Shown piece after piece: positions 9,003 to 17,516 of a stretch of DNA of 64,000 bases. This stretch comes from Kalymmatonema hyalinum WJT4-NPBG1 (GTDB lineage Bacteria > Cyanobacteriota > Cyanobacteriia > Cyanobacteriales > Nostocaceae). The translations under genes were made by a program, and so were the position numbers. Position 1 is the stretch's first letter. Every line of letters starts with the position of its first letter. The stretch spans positions 1-64,000 of the forward strand of contig JAHHIB010000038.1 in assembly GCA_019359075.1 (NCBI GenBank). The letters are read 5' to 3'. The notes beneath the pieces are model-generated. The model did not search any database, was not told where the DNA came from, and worked only from the letters and a program-made list of their open reading frames with translations.

Positions 9003-9043
9003 CTAGCGATGCAATGTTAAGACAAGAAACCCAGAGAAATCAA

Positions 9044-9068
9044 GATAATGATAATTATAATCATTATT
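9044..9068. promoter_or_regulatory. Fur-box-like palindrome upstream of the multicopper oxidase
   Basis: GATAATGAT (9044-9052) and its near-complement ATCATTATT (9060-9068) flank a 7-base AT core, closely resembling the classical Fur box GATAATGATAATCATTATC. A second perfect 12-base palindrome, CAATAATTATTG (9099-9110), follows. They lie about 120 and 80 bases before the oxidase start. Iron-responsive control by Fur is inferred and fits the gene content downstream. Confidence 0.55.
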
Positions 9069-9189
9069 GTACTATTTGTAAAAGTTGAGAAATATTGACA
9101 ATAATTATTGATTATTTTAGTATTTCAAAAGGAATTAATTGAAAAAAATTGGCAATTTGATTTTGCTGTAAAGTATCAATAATAACACC

Positions 9190-10206
9190 ATGTCTCTATT
9201 TGCTTTAGAAAAAGAAAAACTAATAAGCCGTCGTAATCTGTTGAAGCTGGGTTTAGTAGGCGCTGGTGTGACTGGTGCGGCGTTATGGCAAATACTTAAC
9301 GCCCAAAATAAGTCAATCGTGAGAGTGCCAACCTTAGAGATGGAAGCAACTTCCGGGGTTGCTAACCCAGCCAAGATGCTACGGGATTTTGAATATGGCA
9401 CAATAAAGCAAGAAAATGGACGCACCATCCGCGAATTTCGGTTGACTGCGGGTACTTCCACGATTAAGCTCAACAATGCTGTCTCTTACAATATTTGGGA
9501 TTTAAATGGTCGCATACCAGGACCGACACTGAGGGCAAAACAAGGCGATCGCGTGCGGGTGCTGTTCTTCAACCAAGCAGGACATTCCCACTCTTTACAT
9601 TTTCACGGCGTCCACCCCTCAGAAATGGATGGTATTCGCCCAGTTCGTCACAGTACAGCAACTATCTATGAATTTGATGCTGAACCTTATGGCGTTCATC
9701 TGTACCACTGTCATATTGAGCCGGTAACCCGTCATATTGCCAAGGGGTTGTATGGAATGTTTATTATCGATCCACCCACTGCGCGTCCTCCAGCAGATGA
9801 GATAGTACTAGTTATGGGTGGGTATGACGTGAATGACGATAGCCGTAACGAATATTATGCCTTCAACGGGCTGCCCGACTACTACAAGGATCATCCTATC
9901 CCCATTTACCAAAATCAGTTGATTAGGCTGTATGTCCTCAACATCATTGAATACGATCCAGCAGTGACGTTTCACCTCCACGCCAACTTTTTTGACGTCT
10001 ATCCCACGGGGATGACTACCAAACCCACTTCTAAAACTGATGTGATTACGATGGGCATAGCGGAACGTCACATCTTGGAATTTGCCTTTCGTTATCCGGG
10101 TATGTATATGTTTCATCCCCATCAAGATGCGATCGCAGAAAGCGGCTGCATGGGTCAATTTGAAGTCATAGCTGAGAGTAACTCTCAAAAGATGACAAAA
10201 ACTTAA
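9190..10206 (+). CDS. Two-domain multicopper oxidase, Tat-exported; probable ferroxidase
   Basis: A 338-residue protein with a twin-arginine signal (SRRNLLKLG, residues 13-21) and two cupredoxin domains. All four His-X-His pairs of a trinuclear copper centre are present: His137/139, His173/175, His262/264 and His309/311. The type 1 copper cysteine is Cys174 (HCH) in domain 1; domain 2 has HPH and no such cysteine, so this is a small two-domain laccase-like enzyme with its blue copper in domain 1. The gene stands in one locus with FTR1, a ferritin-like protein and a Fur-like box, so Fe2+ oxidation feeding FTR1 is my inference. Laccase or cuprous oxidase activity remains possible. Confidence 0.85.
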   Translation: MSLFALEKEKLISRRNLLKLGLVGAGVTGAALWQILNAQNKSIVRVPTLEMEATSGVANPAKMLRDFEYGTIKQENGRTIREFRLTAGTSTIKLNNAVSYNIWDLNGRIPGPTLRAKQGDRVRVLFFNQAGHSHSLHFHGVHPSEMDGIRPVRHSTATIYEFDAEPYGVHLYHCHIEPVTRHIAKGLYGMFIIDPPTARPPADEIVLVMGGYDVNDDSRNEYYAFNGLPDYYKDHPIPIYQNQLIRLYVLNIIEYDPAVTFHLHANFFDVYPTGMTTKPTSKTDVITMGIAERHILEFAFRYPGMYMFHPHQDAIAESGCMGQFEVIAESNSQKMTKT

Positions 10207-10626
10207 TTGAAAACCGTGCAGAGATCTTAAAGCAAGCATCCTAAAGGTGACTTCCTATAACGTTCATAGTGGCTGCTTTCCACAGTAAAGCTTACCCGTG
10301 CATCGAATAATTACTTATCACTATTTTTTATTGATGAGAGATTTTGCCGTACTATGTGGTAGAACTTGTTATAGTATGGCGACAAAGACATAATTAGCGA
10401 AAAAAGTTTTGACTTGAAATTTGTCAGGGATGCAGAAGGGTAAAGGGTGACAATGGCTTTGTGCATCTTGAAACTCCTGTGAGGAGAAAAGCCTGTTTAT
10501 AAAAAATCGCTACCTACATGTCGTCAAAAAATCCTGATTTGACTCCTGTGCAATGACTGAACAACGATAGCACCAGTGGGTTAGAAACTCATGGTGCCAA
10601 GTGTAATATCTGGTGACATTTTTCCA
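10207..10626. other. Gene-free stretch before the ISL3 remnant
   Basis: About 420 bases. GGCTTTGTGCATCTTGAAAC at 10454-10473 starts with GG and could be a left end of an ISL3-type element, but no matching right end was found after 11112. Nothing else is seen. Confidence 0.3.
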
Positions 10627-11112
10627 ATGAGCATACATTTCACACATTTACTAAACTTACCTGGCGTAGCCGTAGAATCTTGTAATTTATCTCACGATTC
10701 AGTATTTTTTCAGTTAAATGTTTTAGCTGAAGGTACATACTGTCCGCATTGCCGTAAATACACGAAAGAATTGCATCAAACTAGACCAATTGTAGTGAGA
10801 GATTTACCACTTTATAGTAAAAAAGTGTATTTAAAAGTACCACGCCGCCAGTTTTATTGCAGAGTCTGCCAGCGATACATTACTGAGCGATTGCAGTTTA
10901 TTGATTGGCGAAGGAAGTATACACGAAGGTATGAAGAGAGTATTTACTCCCAAATTAATCATGCCAACATTGAGCAGATTAGCCAACAGCAACACCTTGG
11001 TATTGAGCAAATCAAGAACATTTTTAACTACATAAGTCAAAAGCAAAAAAAACAGCATCGCTTTGAACTTAGTAAAAAGATGTTTTGCTATGAAACTCAC
11101 GGAAAACAATAA
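10627..11112 (+). pseudogene. Truncated ISL3-family transposase (zinc-finger N-terminus only)
   Basis: A 161-residue product from ATG 10627. It holds the ISL3 N-terminal zinc-binding motif (CPHC at about residues 39-42 and CRVC at about residues 76-79) and the following helix-turn-helix-like stretch ending near YISQKQKK. The DDE catalytic domain of about 250 residues that normally follows is missing, and the sequence ends in a short unrelated tail. I read it as a decayed insertion sequence. A domesticated DNA-binding protein cannot be excluded because the frame is intact. Confidence 0.65.
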
Positions 11113-11347
11113 CAAAAAATTATCACCATTATGTCAAAGAATAATTCTATTATTTTTTTGACGGTAGATTTTTTCCGTAAAAGTATGTATGCTCAAATAA
11201 GTGTGTAAAACGCATTAAAAAAGCATACACTTTCGAGAAGTTTCTCTTAAGTACCAGGGCACCCCATTTACCTAATGGGAGGGACTTGCTAATTTAGATT
11301 CCCCCATCATCAATAATTGTTTATTAAACACCAACTGAGGATTTGTT

Positions 11348-11830
11348 ATGGTGGGAGATTCACGTGTTGATTCAATTTTTGGGGAATTTTCAAAGCAGCT
11401 AGATGTTGCTATTGCAATTAACAGACTAAACTTATTGTCTGTTGGGATGTTTCTATTTTTGCCCTTATTCAACCTATTGCATCTTATTCCTTGTGATCAA
11501 TGGATGCGAACAATTCACAGTTTTGCTGCATTACGTGCAAGGGTCGTTGCTGTATACATTGGGCATTTAGTATTTCCCTTACTTCAGGGAGTAAGTAAAA
11601 TGTTGCCTCAAATTCATACCCTGACATTTTGGTCAACGATTGTTACATTTTTGGGTATTGCGACTGGCAACTTAGCATATATGCATTACATCGCAGATTT
11701 TCATTTAAGCGGTGTGCAGGCTTGGCTAAAAGAAAACTCGCCGATATTTTTTCCAAAAGAAAATTTTTTCGCAAATCATGTTAAGTCCTTGATACTTGAC
11801 GGCAAGTTGAAACAGCGTCTCGTCAAATAA
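11348..11830 (+). CDS. Unidentified membrane protein in the iron locus
   Basis: A 160-residue protein starting at ATG 11348 that I do not recognise. It has perhaps three hydrophobic segments (about residues 28-47, 65-83 and 92-112) and many histidines near their ends (HLIPC, HSFAAL, HLVFPLL, HTLTF, HYIADFH), which would suit metal or haem binding at a membrane face. The C-terminal 50 residues are polar and basic. It lies between the transposase remnant and the lipoprotein gene and is followed by a good terminator hairpin, so it is probably transcribed alone or with upstream genes. Confidence 0.55.
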   Translation: MVGDSRVDSIFGEFSKQLDVAIAINRLNLLSVGMFLFLPLFNLLHLIPCDQWMRTIHSFAALRARVVAVYIGHLVFPLLQGVSKMLPQIHTLTFWSTIVTFLGIATGNLAYMHYIADFHLSGVQAWLKENSPIFFPKENFFANHVKSLILDGKLKQRLVK

Positions 11831-12295
11831 CAAGATTTGCAGCCACAGGCTGAAAAAGGAATATACAGTTTTCAATTTCTCCCAGTTGTGTTCCCCCCTT
11901 GCAAGCTACCTTATTTGGTATCGCAAGGGGGTTTACTTTAGTAGGGCTTACAACACTGATTCTATGATTAGAACATAATGCGCCCTCCGACTGTTGGTCA
12001 GGAGACTGGCTTTGTTGTCGATTCTTTCGTGCCTAGCCTAATTCCTCTACACTCTCAAATATCCAGATGTAGCATCAGCTATTAATTAGGAAGATTGTCG
12101 CCCTATAAGTATTTCAGTGATTCAATAACTGAGAATTGTTATGAAATCATGGTTAAAATCTTAGCAAATAGTTGAAAAATAATCTCATTTGTGAGAAAGT
12201 ATCATAGCAAAATCTAAGATACACTGTCAAATCCATCGATCAATACTTGTTTGAATGTTTTAATGATTACCTTTCAAATACTCCTAGGAGCAACA
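11831..12295. other. Gene-free stretch: terminator and probable promoter region of the lipoprotein gene
   Basis: About 465 bases. The hairpin at 11894-11931 is listed separately. The remaining AT-rich part up to the ribosome site at 12286 presumably carries the promoter for the lipoprotein-ferritin-FTR1 genes. No Fur-like palindrome was seen here. Confidence 0.4.
11894..11940 (+). terminator. Rho-independent-like terminator after the 160-residue membrane protein
   Basis: CCCCCTTGC (11894-11902) pairs with GCAAGGGGG (11923-11931) across a 20-base loop and is followed by TTTACTTTA. It lies 64 bases past the stop at 11830. Confidence 0.6.
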
Positions 12296-13330
12296 ATGAT
12301 AAAATTCCGTTACATCTGCTTAACTATTGCTACTGCAGCCATTTTCGCTCTAAGTTCCTGTAACAGTACGCCAACGGCACAAAATTCGACTGCACCGGCT
12401 GCTAACTCCACTCCCCAGGCTACTGAGGCAGTGAGTCACAGCGGACACGGTAACAAAAAGAAAATCAACATCAATAATGCGATCTTGTCGGAGTTGGATA
12501 AGTTTGAGGCACAGCTCGGTGTTCCAGCACTATCGCACAAAATTCAGGCGAGTCGTCCCTACATCAGTCCTGAGGACTTAGTCTCTAAAAAGGTGATTTC
12601 CCAGGAGCAATTCGACCAAATTAAAGACCAGGTGACTATTCAGGAAGTGGTTCTGACTGGGGAACCAAAAGATGTTGACTACATGACCAAACTGGGGTTA
12701 ATGAAAGGACACCTTTTGGTAGCAAAAGAACTGTTGGATCAGAATCAGCCGAAACAGGCGGAACCTCATATTGGACACCCAGTTGAAGAGATTTATGTTG
12801 ATGTAGAACAGCAATTAAATGACCGTAAAGTCAAAGAGTTTAAGACATCTTTGATAAGTTTGCAAGATTTCGTCAAATCTAACCCTAAAAATGCCAAGGT
12901 GAAAACTGATTTTGCCTCTTCCATGCAATCTGTTGATACTGCTGTGACAGCTTTACCAGCAGAGCAGCGATCGCAACCGAGATTTGTGCTACAGGTAATG
13001 AACGCCTTGCTAGATGCAGCTAACTCAGAATATGGTGCGGCGATCGCAGATGGTAAAATTTCTGCAGCCATTGAGTATCAAGATTCCCGTGGCTTTATCA
13101 ACTACGCTAACGACTTATACAAAGGGATTGCCAGCAAAATGGCTAAAGAGCATCCCCAAGAACACAAAGCGATTGAAACTAGTATGACTCAACTGACAAC
13201 AGTTTGGCCCTCTGCAATTCCACCAGCTAAACCAGTCAAAACTCCCGAAGATGTCACTAAGTTGGTGAAAAGCATTGAACAAAATTCTCAAAAAGTGATT
13301 GATAGTTCCAGCACACAAGCGCAGCGATAG
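12296..13330 (+). CDS. Helix-hairpin-helix lipoprotein with FTR1-associated periplasmic domain
   Basis: ATG 12296 is chosen over 12251 because AGGAG (12286-12290) lies 5 bases before it and the product then begins with a proper lipoprotein signal (lipobox ALSSC, Cys22 of 344). A Ser/Thr/Pro/Ala linker leads to a ComEA-like helix-hairpin-helix unit (ININNAILSELDKFE..., about residues 59-115). A helical domain follows, with H-GHP--E (HIGHPVEEIY, about 156-165) and EYQDSRGFI (about 260-268). These last motifs resemble the periplasmic part that accompanies bacterial FTR1 proteins. I infer an outer-face iron-binding or iron-delivering lipoprotein for the FTR1 permease encoded two genes downstream. 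The HHH unit is probably structural here, not DNA-binding. Confidence 0.65.
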   Translation: MIKFRYICLTIATAAIFALSSCNSTPTAQNSTAPAANSTPQATEAVSHSGHGNKKKININNAILSELDKFEAQLGVPALSHKIQASRPYISPEDLVSKKVISQEQFDQIKDQVTIQEVVLTGEPKDVDYMTKLGLMKGHLLVAKELLDQNQPKQAEPHIGHPVEEIYVDVEQQLNDRKVKEFKTSLISLQDFVKSNPKNAKVKTDFASSMQSVDTAVTALPAEQRSQPRFVLQVMNALLDAANSEYGAAIADGKISAAIEYQDSRGFINYANDLYKGIASKMAKEHPQEHKAIETSMTQLTTVWPSAIPPAKPVKTPEDVTKLVKSIEQNSQKVIDSSSTQAQR

Positions 13331-13536
13331 CATTTTGAATTGTTTGTAGTGATACTTGGCTGACATTTTACTCTCAGTTAAAACTTTAAAGTGAGTAAGC
13401 AGTGAACAAAGAGTCAGGAGTTAAAAGTTGGGTGAACCTGGATTGCCTGAGTTTTAACCCCTTGACTACGAATCAACAAACCATAACTCATCACTCATTA
13501 GTTAACAAACTTCGACGTATTACTAGAATTAGCAAC

Positions 13537-13977
13537 ATGATGCAAGAACTTGACCAGAAAAAAACAATCGACCTGCTAAACTCAATCATGGAGTGTGAGC
13601 TAGCAGGAGTAGTGCGTTATACTCACTATTCCTTAATGGTAACTGGTCCTTACCGGATTCCGATTGTGGATTATTTTAAAGCACAGGCTAATGAGTCTTT
13701 ACTTCATGCCCAACAAGTCGGAGAAATTCTCACAGGTATAGAAGGACATCCCAGCTTGAGAATTTCTCCCATCGAAGAAAGTTATAAGCATTCAATCAAG
13801 GATATCTTGGCAGAAAGCTTAGTTCACGAAAAAAAAGCACTTGAATTGTACAAAGACCTACTTGAAACTGTTAGCAATGCTAGCATTTATATCGAAGAGT
13901 TTGCCCGTAATATGATTGGTCAGGAAGAGATGCATAATCTCGAACTGAAGAAAATGTTACGCGATTTCACTGAATAG
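13537..13977 (+). CDS. Ferritin-like diiron protein (bacterioferritin/Dps-type four-helix bundle)
   Basis: From ATG 13537 (or 13540) the product has 146 residues, the size of one ferritin-like bundle. The GTG 13402 frame would add 45 residues without helical or signal character. Metal-ligand pattern is visible: Glu in MECELAGVVRYTHY (helix 1), E-LLHAQ (NESLLHAQQ, helix 2), E-LVHEK (helix 3) and EEMHNLELKK (helix 4). Such proteins oxidise and store or buffer iron. It sits between the HHH lipoprotein and FTR1, so it may handle iron delivered by that route. It lacks a signal peptide and should be cytoplasmic. Confidence 0.75.
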   Translation: MMQELDQKKTIDLLNSIMECELAGVVRYTHYSLMVTGPYRIPIVDYFKAQANESLLHAQQVGEILTGIEGHPSLRISPIEESYKHSIKDILAESLVHEKKALELYKDLLETVSNASIYIEEFARNMIGQEEMHNLELKKMLRDFTE

Positions 13978-13990
13978 TTATTAGTGGTTA

Positions 13991-14032
13991 GTCCTTAGTC
14001 ATTAGTAAAAATCAAGGGACTAATGACTAAGG
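13991..14032. repeat. Perfect inverted repeat between ferritin-like gene and FTR1
   Basis: TCCTTAGTCATTAGT and ACTAATGACTAAGGA are exact complements around a 12-base loop. The arms are built of the TCATTAG heptamer common in Nostocales spacers (compare 46551-46578). It could attenuate transcription into the FTR1 gene. Confidence 0.6.
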
Positions 14033-14060
14033 AGCAAGGACAAAAGACAAAGGACAAATA

Positions 14061-15029
14061 ATGAATTTTAGTGCTGCCTTACCTACTTTTGTAATTACAC
14101 TCCGAGAAGGAGTAGAAGCTGCTCTCGTAGTCGGCATTGTGCTGGCTTTGCTAAAAAAAGCTAAACAATCGCGCCTTAACCCTTGGGTTTATGCTGGTGT
14201 CGGCGTTGGCATTATTGTCAGTGCATTTATAGGTTTTTTGTTCACTTGGATAGTTCAAGCACTAAGTGCAATTAATCCCCAGTATTCATCAGTGGTTGAG
14301 CCATTGATGGAAGGTGTGTTCAGCTTATTAGCAATTGTTATGCTCAGCTGGATGCTCATTTGGATGACCAAGCAAGCCAGATTTATGAAAGCTCAGGTTG
14401 AGGGAGCCGTAACAGGTGCTTTAAAACAGGATTCATATGCTGGTTGGGGTGTTTTTAGTTTAGTATTTATTGCCGTTGTACGCGAAGGCTTTGAAACTGT
14501 TCTGTTCATCGCTGCTAACTTCCAGCAGGGTCTTATTCCCAGCCTTGGCGCTCTTGGTGGTATTGCAGTCGCGGCTGCAATTGGCGTGCTGTTATTTCAA
14601 TGGGGCGTTAAAATTAACATCCGCCAATTTTTTCAGGTCATGGGCGTTTTCTTAGTGTTGATTGTGGCTGGGTTAGTGGTGACAGCTTTGCATAAATTCG
14701 ACGAAGCTTTTACGACCCTTGCTCTGAGCAATCGCGCCTCAGAAAGCTTTTGTTTTTATTATGAACGGTTTACTAAAATCCACTCTTGTATCTTAGGTCC
14801 AATGGTTTGGGATACTTCCAAGATTTTACCCGACGAACAGTTCCCTGGCGTTGTTCTCAAAGCCTTATTTGGCTATAGACAATATCTTTATGTTGTGCAA
14901 GCAGTGGGATATGTTGTGTTTTTGGTAACAGTTGGTGGTTTGTATTTCCGCAGCATCACGGGTGCAGGAAGTGGTAGTGCTAAAAATCAGCCAGTCGCAG
15001 AGAAATCGATTGGTTCTGTCAAGGATTGA
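14061..15029 (+). CDS. FTR1 family high-affinity iron permease
   Basis: A 322-residue, roughly seven-helix permease starting at ATG 14061. It carries both diagnostic REGxE motifs, REGVE at 15-19 and REGFE at 141-145, which bind iron in the FTR1 family. FTR1 proteins import Fe3+ produced by a partner oxidase. The two-domain multicopper oxidase at 9190 is the obvious candidate partner. The segment between about residues 230 and 275 is a periplasmic or cytoplasmic loop (SNRASESFCFYYERF...). The C-terminal tail is polar. It ends 70 bases before the MOSC gene. Confidence 0.9.
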   Translation: MNFSAALPTFVITLREGVEAALVVGIVLALLKKAKQSRLNPWVYAGVGVGIIVSAFIGFLFTWIVQALSAINPQYSSVVEPLMEGVFSLLAIVMLSWMLIWMTKQARFMKAQVEGAVTGALKQDSYAGWGVFSLVFIAVVREGFETVLFIAANFQQGLIPSLGALGGIAVAAAIGVLLFQWGVKINIRQFFQVMGVFLVLIVAGLVVTALHKFDEAFTTLALSNRASESFCFYYERFTKIHSCILGPMVWDTSKILPDEQFPGVVLKALFGYRQYLYVVQAVGYVVFLVTVGGLYFRSITGAGSGSAKNQPVAEKSIGSVKD

Positions 15030-15099
15030 GCAATGGATAATAGGTTGGTAGTGAGCGCAAACGCTCATTACAAGCCGAATTACCAATAACTAATTCCCG

Positions 15100-15903
15100 A
15101 TGACAAAGATTTGTGTCAAAGAGTTATTTATCCATCCATTTAAAGGTTTAAGCCCCCAAAAGTGCAGTAGCGTTGAGGTGCAAGTTGGACATGGTATCAA
15201 GGGCGATCGCTCTTTTGCCTTAATGTTCAAAGAAGATGCACAACATCCCGACTCTACACAAGTGCCGTGGATGAAAAAGCAACACTTCGCCATGCAAAAT
15301 GACTGGGCTGGACTTGCAGCGTTAGATTGTTCCTACGAAGCAGCTACTGGCACTTTAACAGTCAAGCGCAAAGGCGTAGAGTTATTAGTTGCTGATACGA
15401 ATAGCCCAACAGGACGCGATCGCATTGCTAGCTTTTTCACAGGATACCTCGCAGGAATTTATCCCACTCAGGCAGCTAGACATCCAAACCGCGCACCTTT
15501 GCAGCTTGTGGGAGAGTATGGCAAAACTCGGTATCCCGACCGGGAAGCGGTGCATATTTCTCTTGTCAGTCAAGCAACTCTTGACAATTTAAGTGAGTTA
15601 GCCGGACTTCAAGTAGATGTCCGGCGTTTCCGCCCCAATATTGTTTTAGATGGTGTACCCGCCTGGGGAGAATTTGACTGGGTAGGCAAAGAAATGCAAC
15701 TTGGTACAGCCCGAATAGCCATTACAGCCAGAATTAATCGCTGCTTAAATATTGATGTTCATCCAGAAACGGGAGAAAGAGATATCTCCCTGCTGACTCT
15801 GCTGAAAAAGCATTTTCAACACACACAGACGGGAGTTTTAGCACAAATTATTACCAGTGGAACCGTGGCAATTGGCGACATTATGACACAACTTTCAGAA
15901 TGA
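15100..15903 (+). CDS. MOSC-domain protein, molybdenum-cofactor sulfur-carrier type
   Basis: A 267-residue protein starting at ATG 15100. It has an N-terminal MOSC beta-barrel (LFIHPFKGLSPQ, then GIKGDRSFAL) and a C-terminal MOSC domain with RFRPNIVLDG and a conserved cysteine in RINRCLNID (about residues 209-217). MOSC proteins bind Mo-pterin and, like the amidoxime-reducing component or MOCOS C-terminus, carry sulfur or reduce N-hydroxylated compounds. Function in the iron locus is not obvious, and it may be a separate unit. Confidence 0.8.
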   Translation: MTKICVKELFIHPFKGLSPQKCSSVEVQVGHGIKGDRSFALMFKEDAQHPDSTQVPWMKKQHFAMQNDWAGLAALDCSYEAATGTLTVKRKGVELLVADTNSPTGRDRIASFFTGYLAGIYPTQAARHPNRAPLQLVGEYGKTRYPDREAVHISLVSQATLDNLSELAGLQVDVRRFRPNIVLDGVPAWGEFDWVGKEMQLGTARIAITARINRCLNIDVHPETGERDISLLTLLKKHFQHTQTGVLAQIITSGTVAIGDIMTQLSE

Positions 15904-16025
15904 ACAAAATGCAACAGCACAAAGAGTGAGCTAACTCTGGTCACTTTGGAGGATGTTCTATTTTGCTGTTTCAAGTCAAAATGTTAAGTTTGAAAGCCTT
16001 AACGTAGATACTTTTTAGATAAATT

Positions 16026-16697
16026 ATGACAAACGAGCTAACCGTTCGCCAAATCCTATTGGATAATGATGCGGGATTACTACCCTATCTTCGTCACCAA
16101 CTCCAAACAGAGGAATTTTCACACTTTCGAGCGCAGTTCGGTTTTCATGTAGACGAGTTTGATACCCAAGTTAGTAAGAACGATGATTTTTCAGAAGCTC
16201 AAACTACGCTCAAGATCACTTTAAAGATATTGATTGTTGTAGACAGCCAAACGGATCCAGATGATGCAACACTACATGCGCTTGAGTTTCAACAGATATT
16301 GGATGCTTTACTCATTAATTGGAGCCAGCGCAGCGAGCAGTTGATAAAACCAATTTCAGAGATTAAAGGGGCGTTCAGCAACTTAGAAGAAATACCTTAT
16401 CACGGCGGCTATCTTCCTGGTTTTGAAATCCAATGCAAGTTTGCTTTAACCTACAATGCTGTCACTACACTCTTGATGGGGGAAGAGGAGCCAACCAACA
16501 AACAACAATCCACCTTGTACAACCCAGGCGATCGCACTCCCATAAGCGGACAGTACGAAGTCATCAACTCTAATGGAGAAGGTACGGGACAAGAGGTGAC
16601 ATCAACCTCTGGGCGTCCCTTTCCTCCAACTCCTGAACCTAACCAGTCATACAAGTTAGTTGACCCCACAAAGCACAAAAAGCGTAACAGGCATTGA
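16026..16697 (+). CDS. Unknown protein with YjzC-like C-terminal domain
   Basis: A 223-residue protein from ATG 16026. The first ~155 residues are acidic, Gln/Leu-rich and unfamiliar. The last ~55 (PGDRTPISGQYEV, TGQEVTSTSGRPFPPTP, YKLVDPTKHKKR) follow the pattern of short YjzC-like proteins with the GxY-pPPTP--Y-LVDPTKH layout, normally encoded alone. I therefore read a fusion of an unknown N-terminal domain to that module. The N-terminal part could be tail-completion-like, but I cannot support that. No signal peptide or membrane segment is present. Confidence 0.5.
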   Translation: MTNELTVRQILLDNDAGLLPYLRHQLQTEEFSHFRAQFGFHVDEFDTQVSKNDDFSEAQTTLKITLKILIVVDSQTDPDDATLHALEFQQILDALLINWSQRSEQLIKPISEIKGAFSNLEEIPYHGGYLPGFEIQCKFALTYNAVTTLLMGEEEPTNKQQSTLYNPGDRTPISGQYEVINSNGEGTGQEVTSTSGRPFPPTPEPNQSYKLVDPTKHKKRNRH

Positions 16698-16702
16698 GCC
16701 GA

Positions 16703-16930
16703 TTAACGCAACGACTCAAAAATGACTGTTGTTGCTATCAGACAAAACAGGATTAGTCCTAACCGCCATAAAACAGCAAATACGATCGGTGATAGCATGA
16801 TGACAAGTTTTGTTGCACCAAAAGTCATTGATGCAACGTAGGCGATCGCAAAACCAAATAGTACCAGTAGAAAATATTTCAGGAAACGAGAAACTAATCT
16901 CAATAGACGACTGTCTTGCTGTGGTTCCAT
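16703..16930 (-). CDS. Small membrane protein, function unknown
   Basis: A 75-residue product from ATG 16930. The start is fixed by AAGGAG about nine bases upstream; the longer frame from 16990 is not needed. Residues 14-32 and about 36-70 are hydrophobic with a basic N-terminal side (RLLRLVSRFLKY), indicating two or three membrane segments. It is convergent with the YjzC-like fusion gene and ends five bases from its stop. Confidence 0.55.
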   Translation of the reverse strand: MEPQQDSRLLRLVSRFLKYFLLVLFGFAIAYVASMTFGATKLVIMLSPIVFAVLWRLGLILFCLIATTVIFESLR

Positions 16931-17123
16931 ATTTCTTGGACTCCTTAATAAAACGGATCTAAGCAAAAAGCCGGGAAGTGTTTTTATCACTTCTCCGGCT
17001 TGTAAACGTCTTGTTTATCGAAAGCCAAATGTCTGTTGAACTTGCAGATATTCACTTTTACTCCTCACTCTGCCCTGCTATTTTTCTTTTCAACAGTAGA
17101 GTTACTATTGAAGAGGCACTTGT

Positions 17124-17516
17124 TTAGGTTTCTTTACGCAATTGCCTCCATCCGATCCAATTTTCAAGAATTTGGTCGTATATCTGTTGAATTTCTTCCA
17201 GTTCCTTTTTAGTTAAGAGATAGCGTTGAGTAACGTGTCCACCTACTTCCACAATGGTTTCAAACTTCCCCTGTTTGCTTCGGGTGATAAATTCGCCATG
17301 TCCAGTTTCCGACAATGATTGAATCAGTAGAAAGCTGATGTGAGAAAAAACTGGGTGCAACTCGATAGAGTCAGGTTGTTGCAGGACAATATCTTGCCTC
17401 CCTTTTTTTTCTATGGTGACTACAGGTGACCCTGCTATAGATGCATCTCCAAGCTTCAGTTGCATCTTCAGGGCATCAGGACTGCTCAAAAATTCTTGGA
17501 ATCGTGAGAAGGTCAT
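17124..17516 (-). CDS. Cytoplasmic hypothetical protein
   Basis: A 130-residue acidic protein starting at ATG 17516, without signal or membrane segments. It alternates beta-like and helical stretches (QDIVLQQPDSIELH; LTKKELEEIQQIYDQILENW) and ends in RQLRKET. I do not recognise a family; gene-like codon use and the clean start suggest a genuine gene. It points away from the large STAND gene. Confidence 0.5.
   Translation of the reverse strand: MTFSRFQEFLSSPDALKMQLKLGDASIAGSPVVTIEKKGRQDIVLQQPDSIELHPVFSHISFLLIQSLSETGHGEFITRSKQGKFETIVEVGGHVTQRYLLTKKELEEIQQIYDQILENWIGWRQLRKET

Noticed and set aside
13402-13536. N-terminal extension of the ferritin-like protein from GTG 13402
   Set aside because: The 45 extra residues are not helical, not a signal peptide and exceed the normal size of the family.
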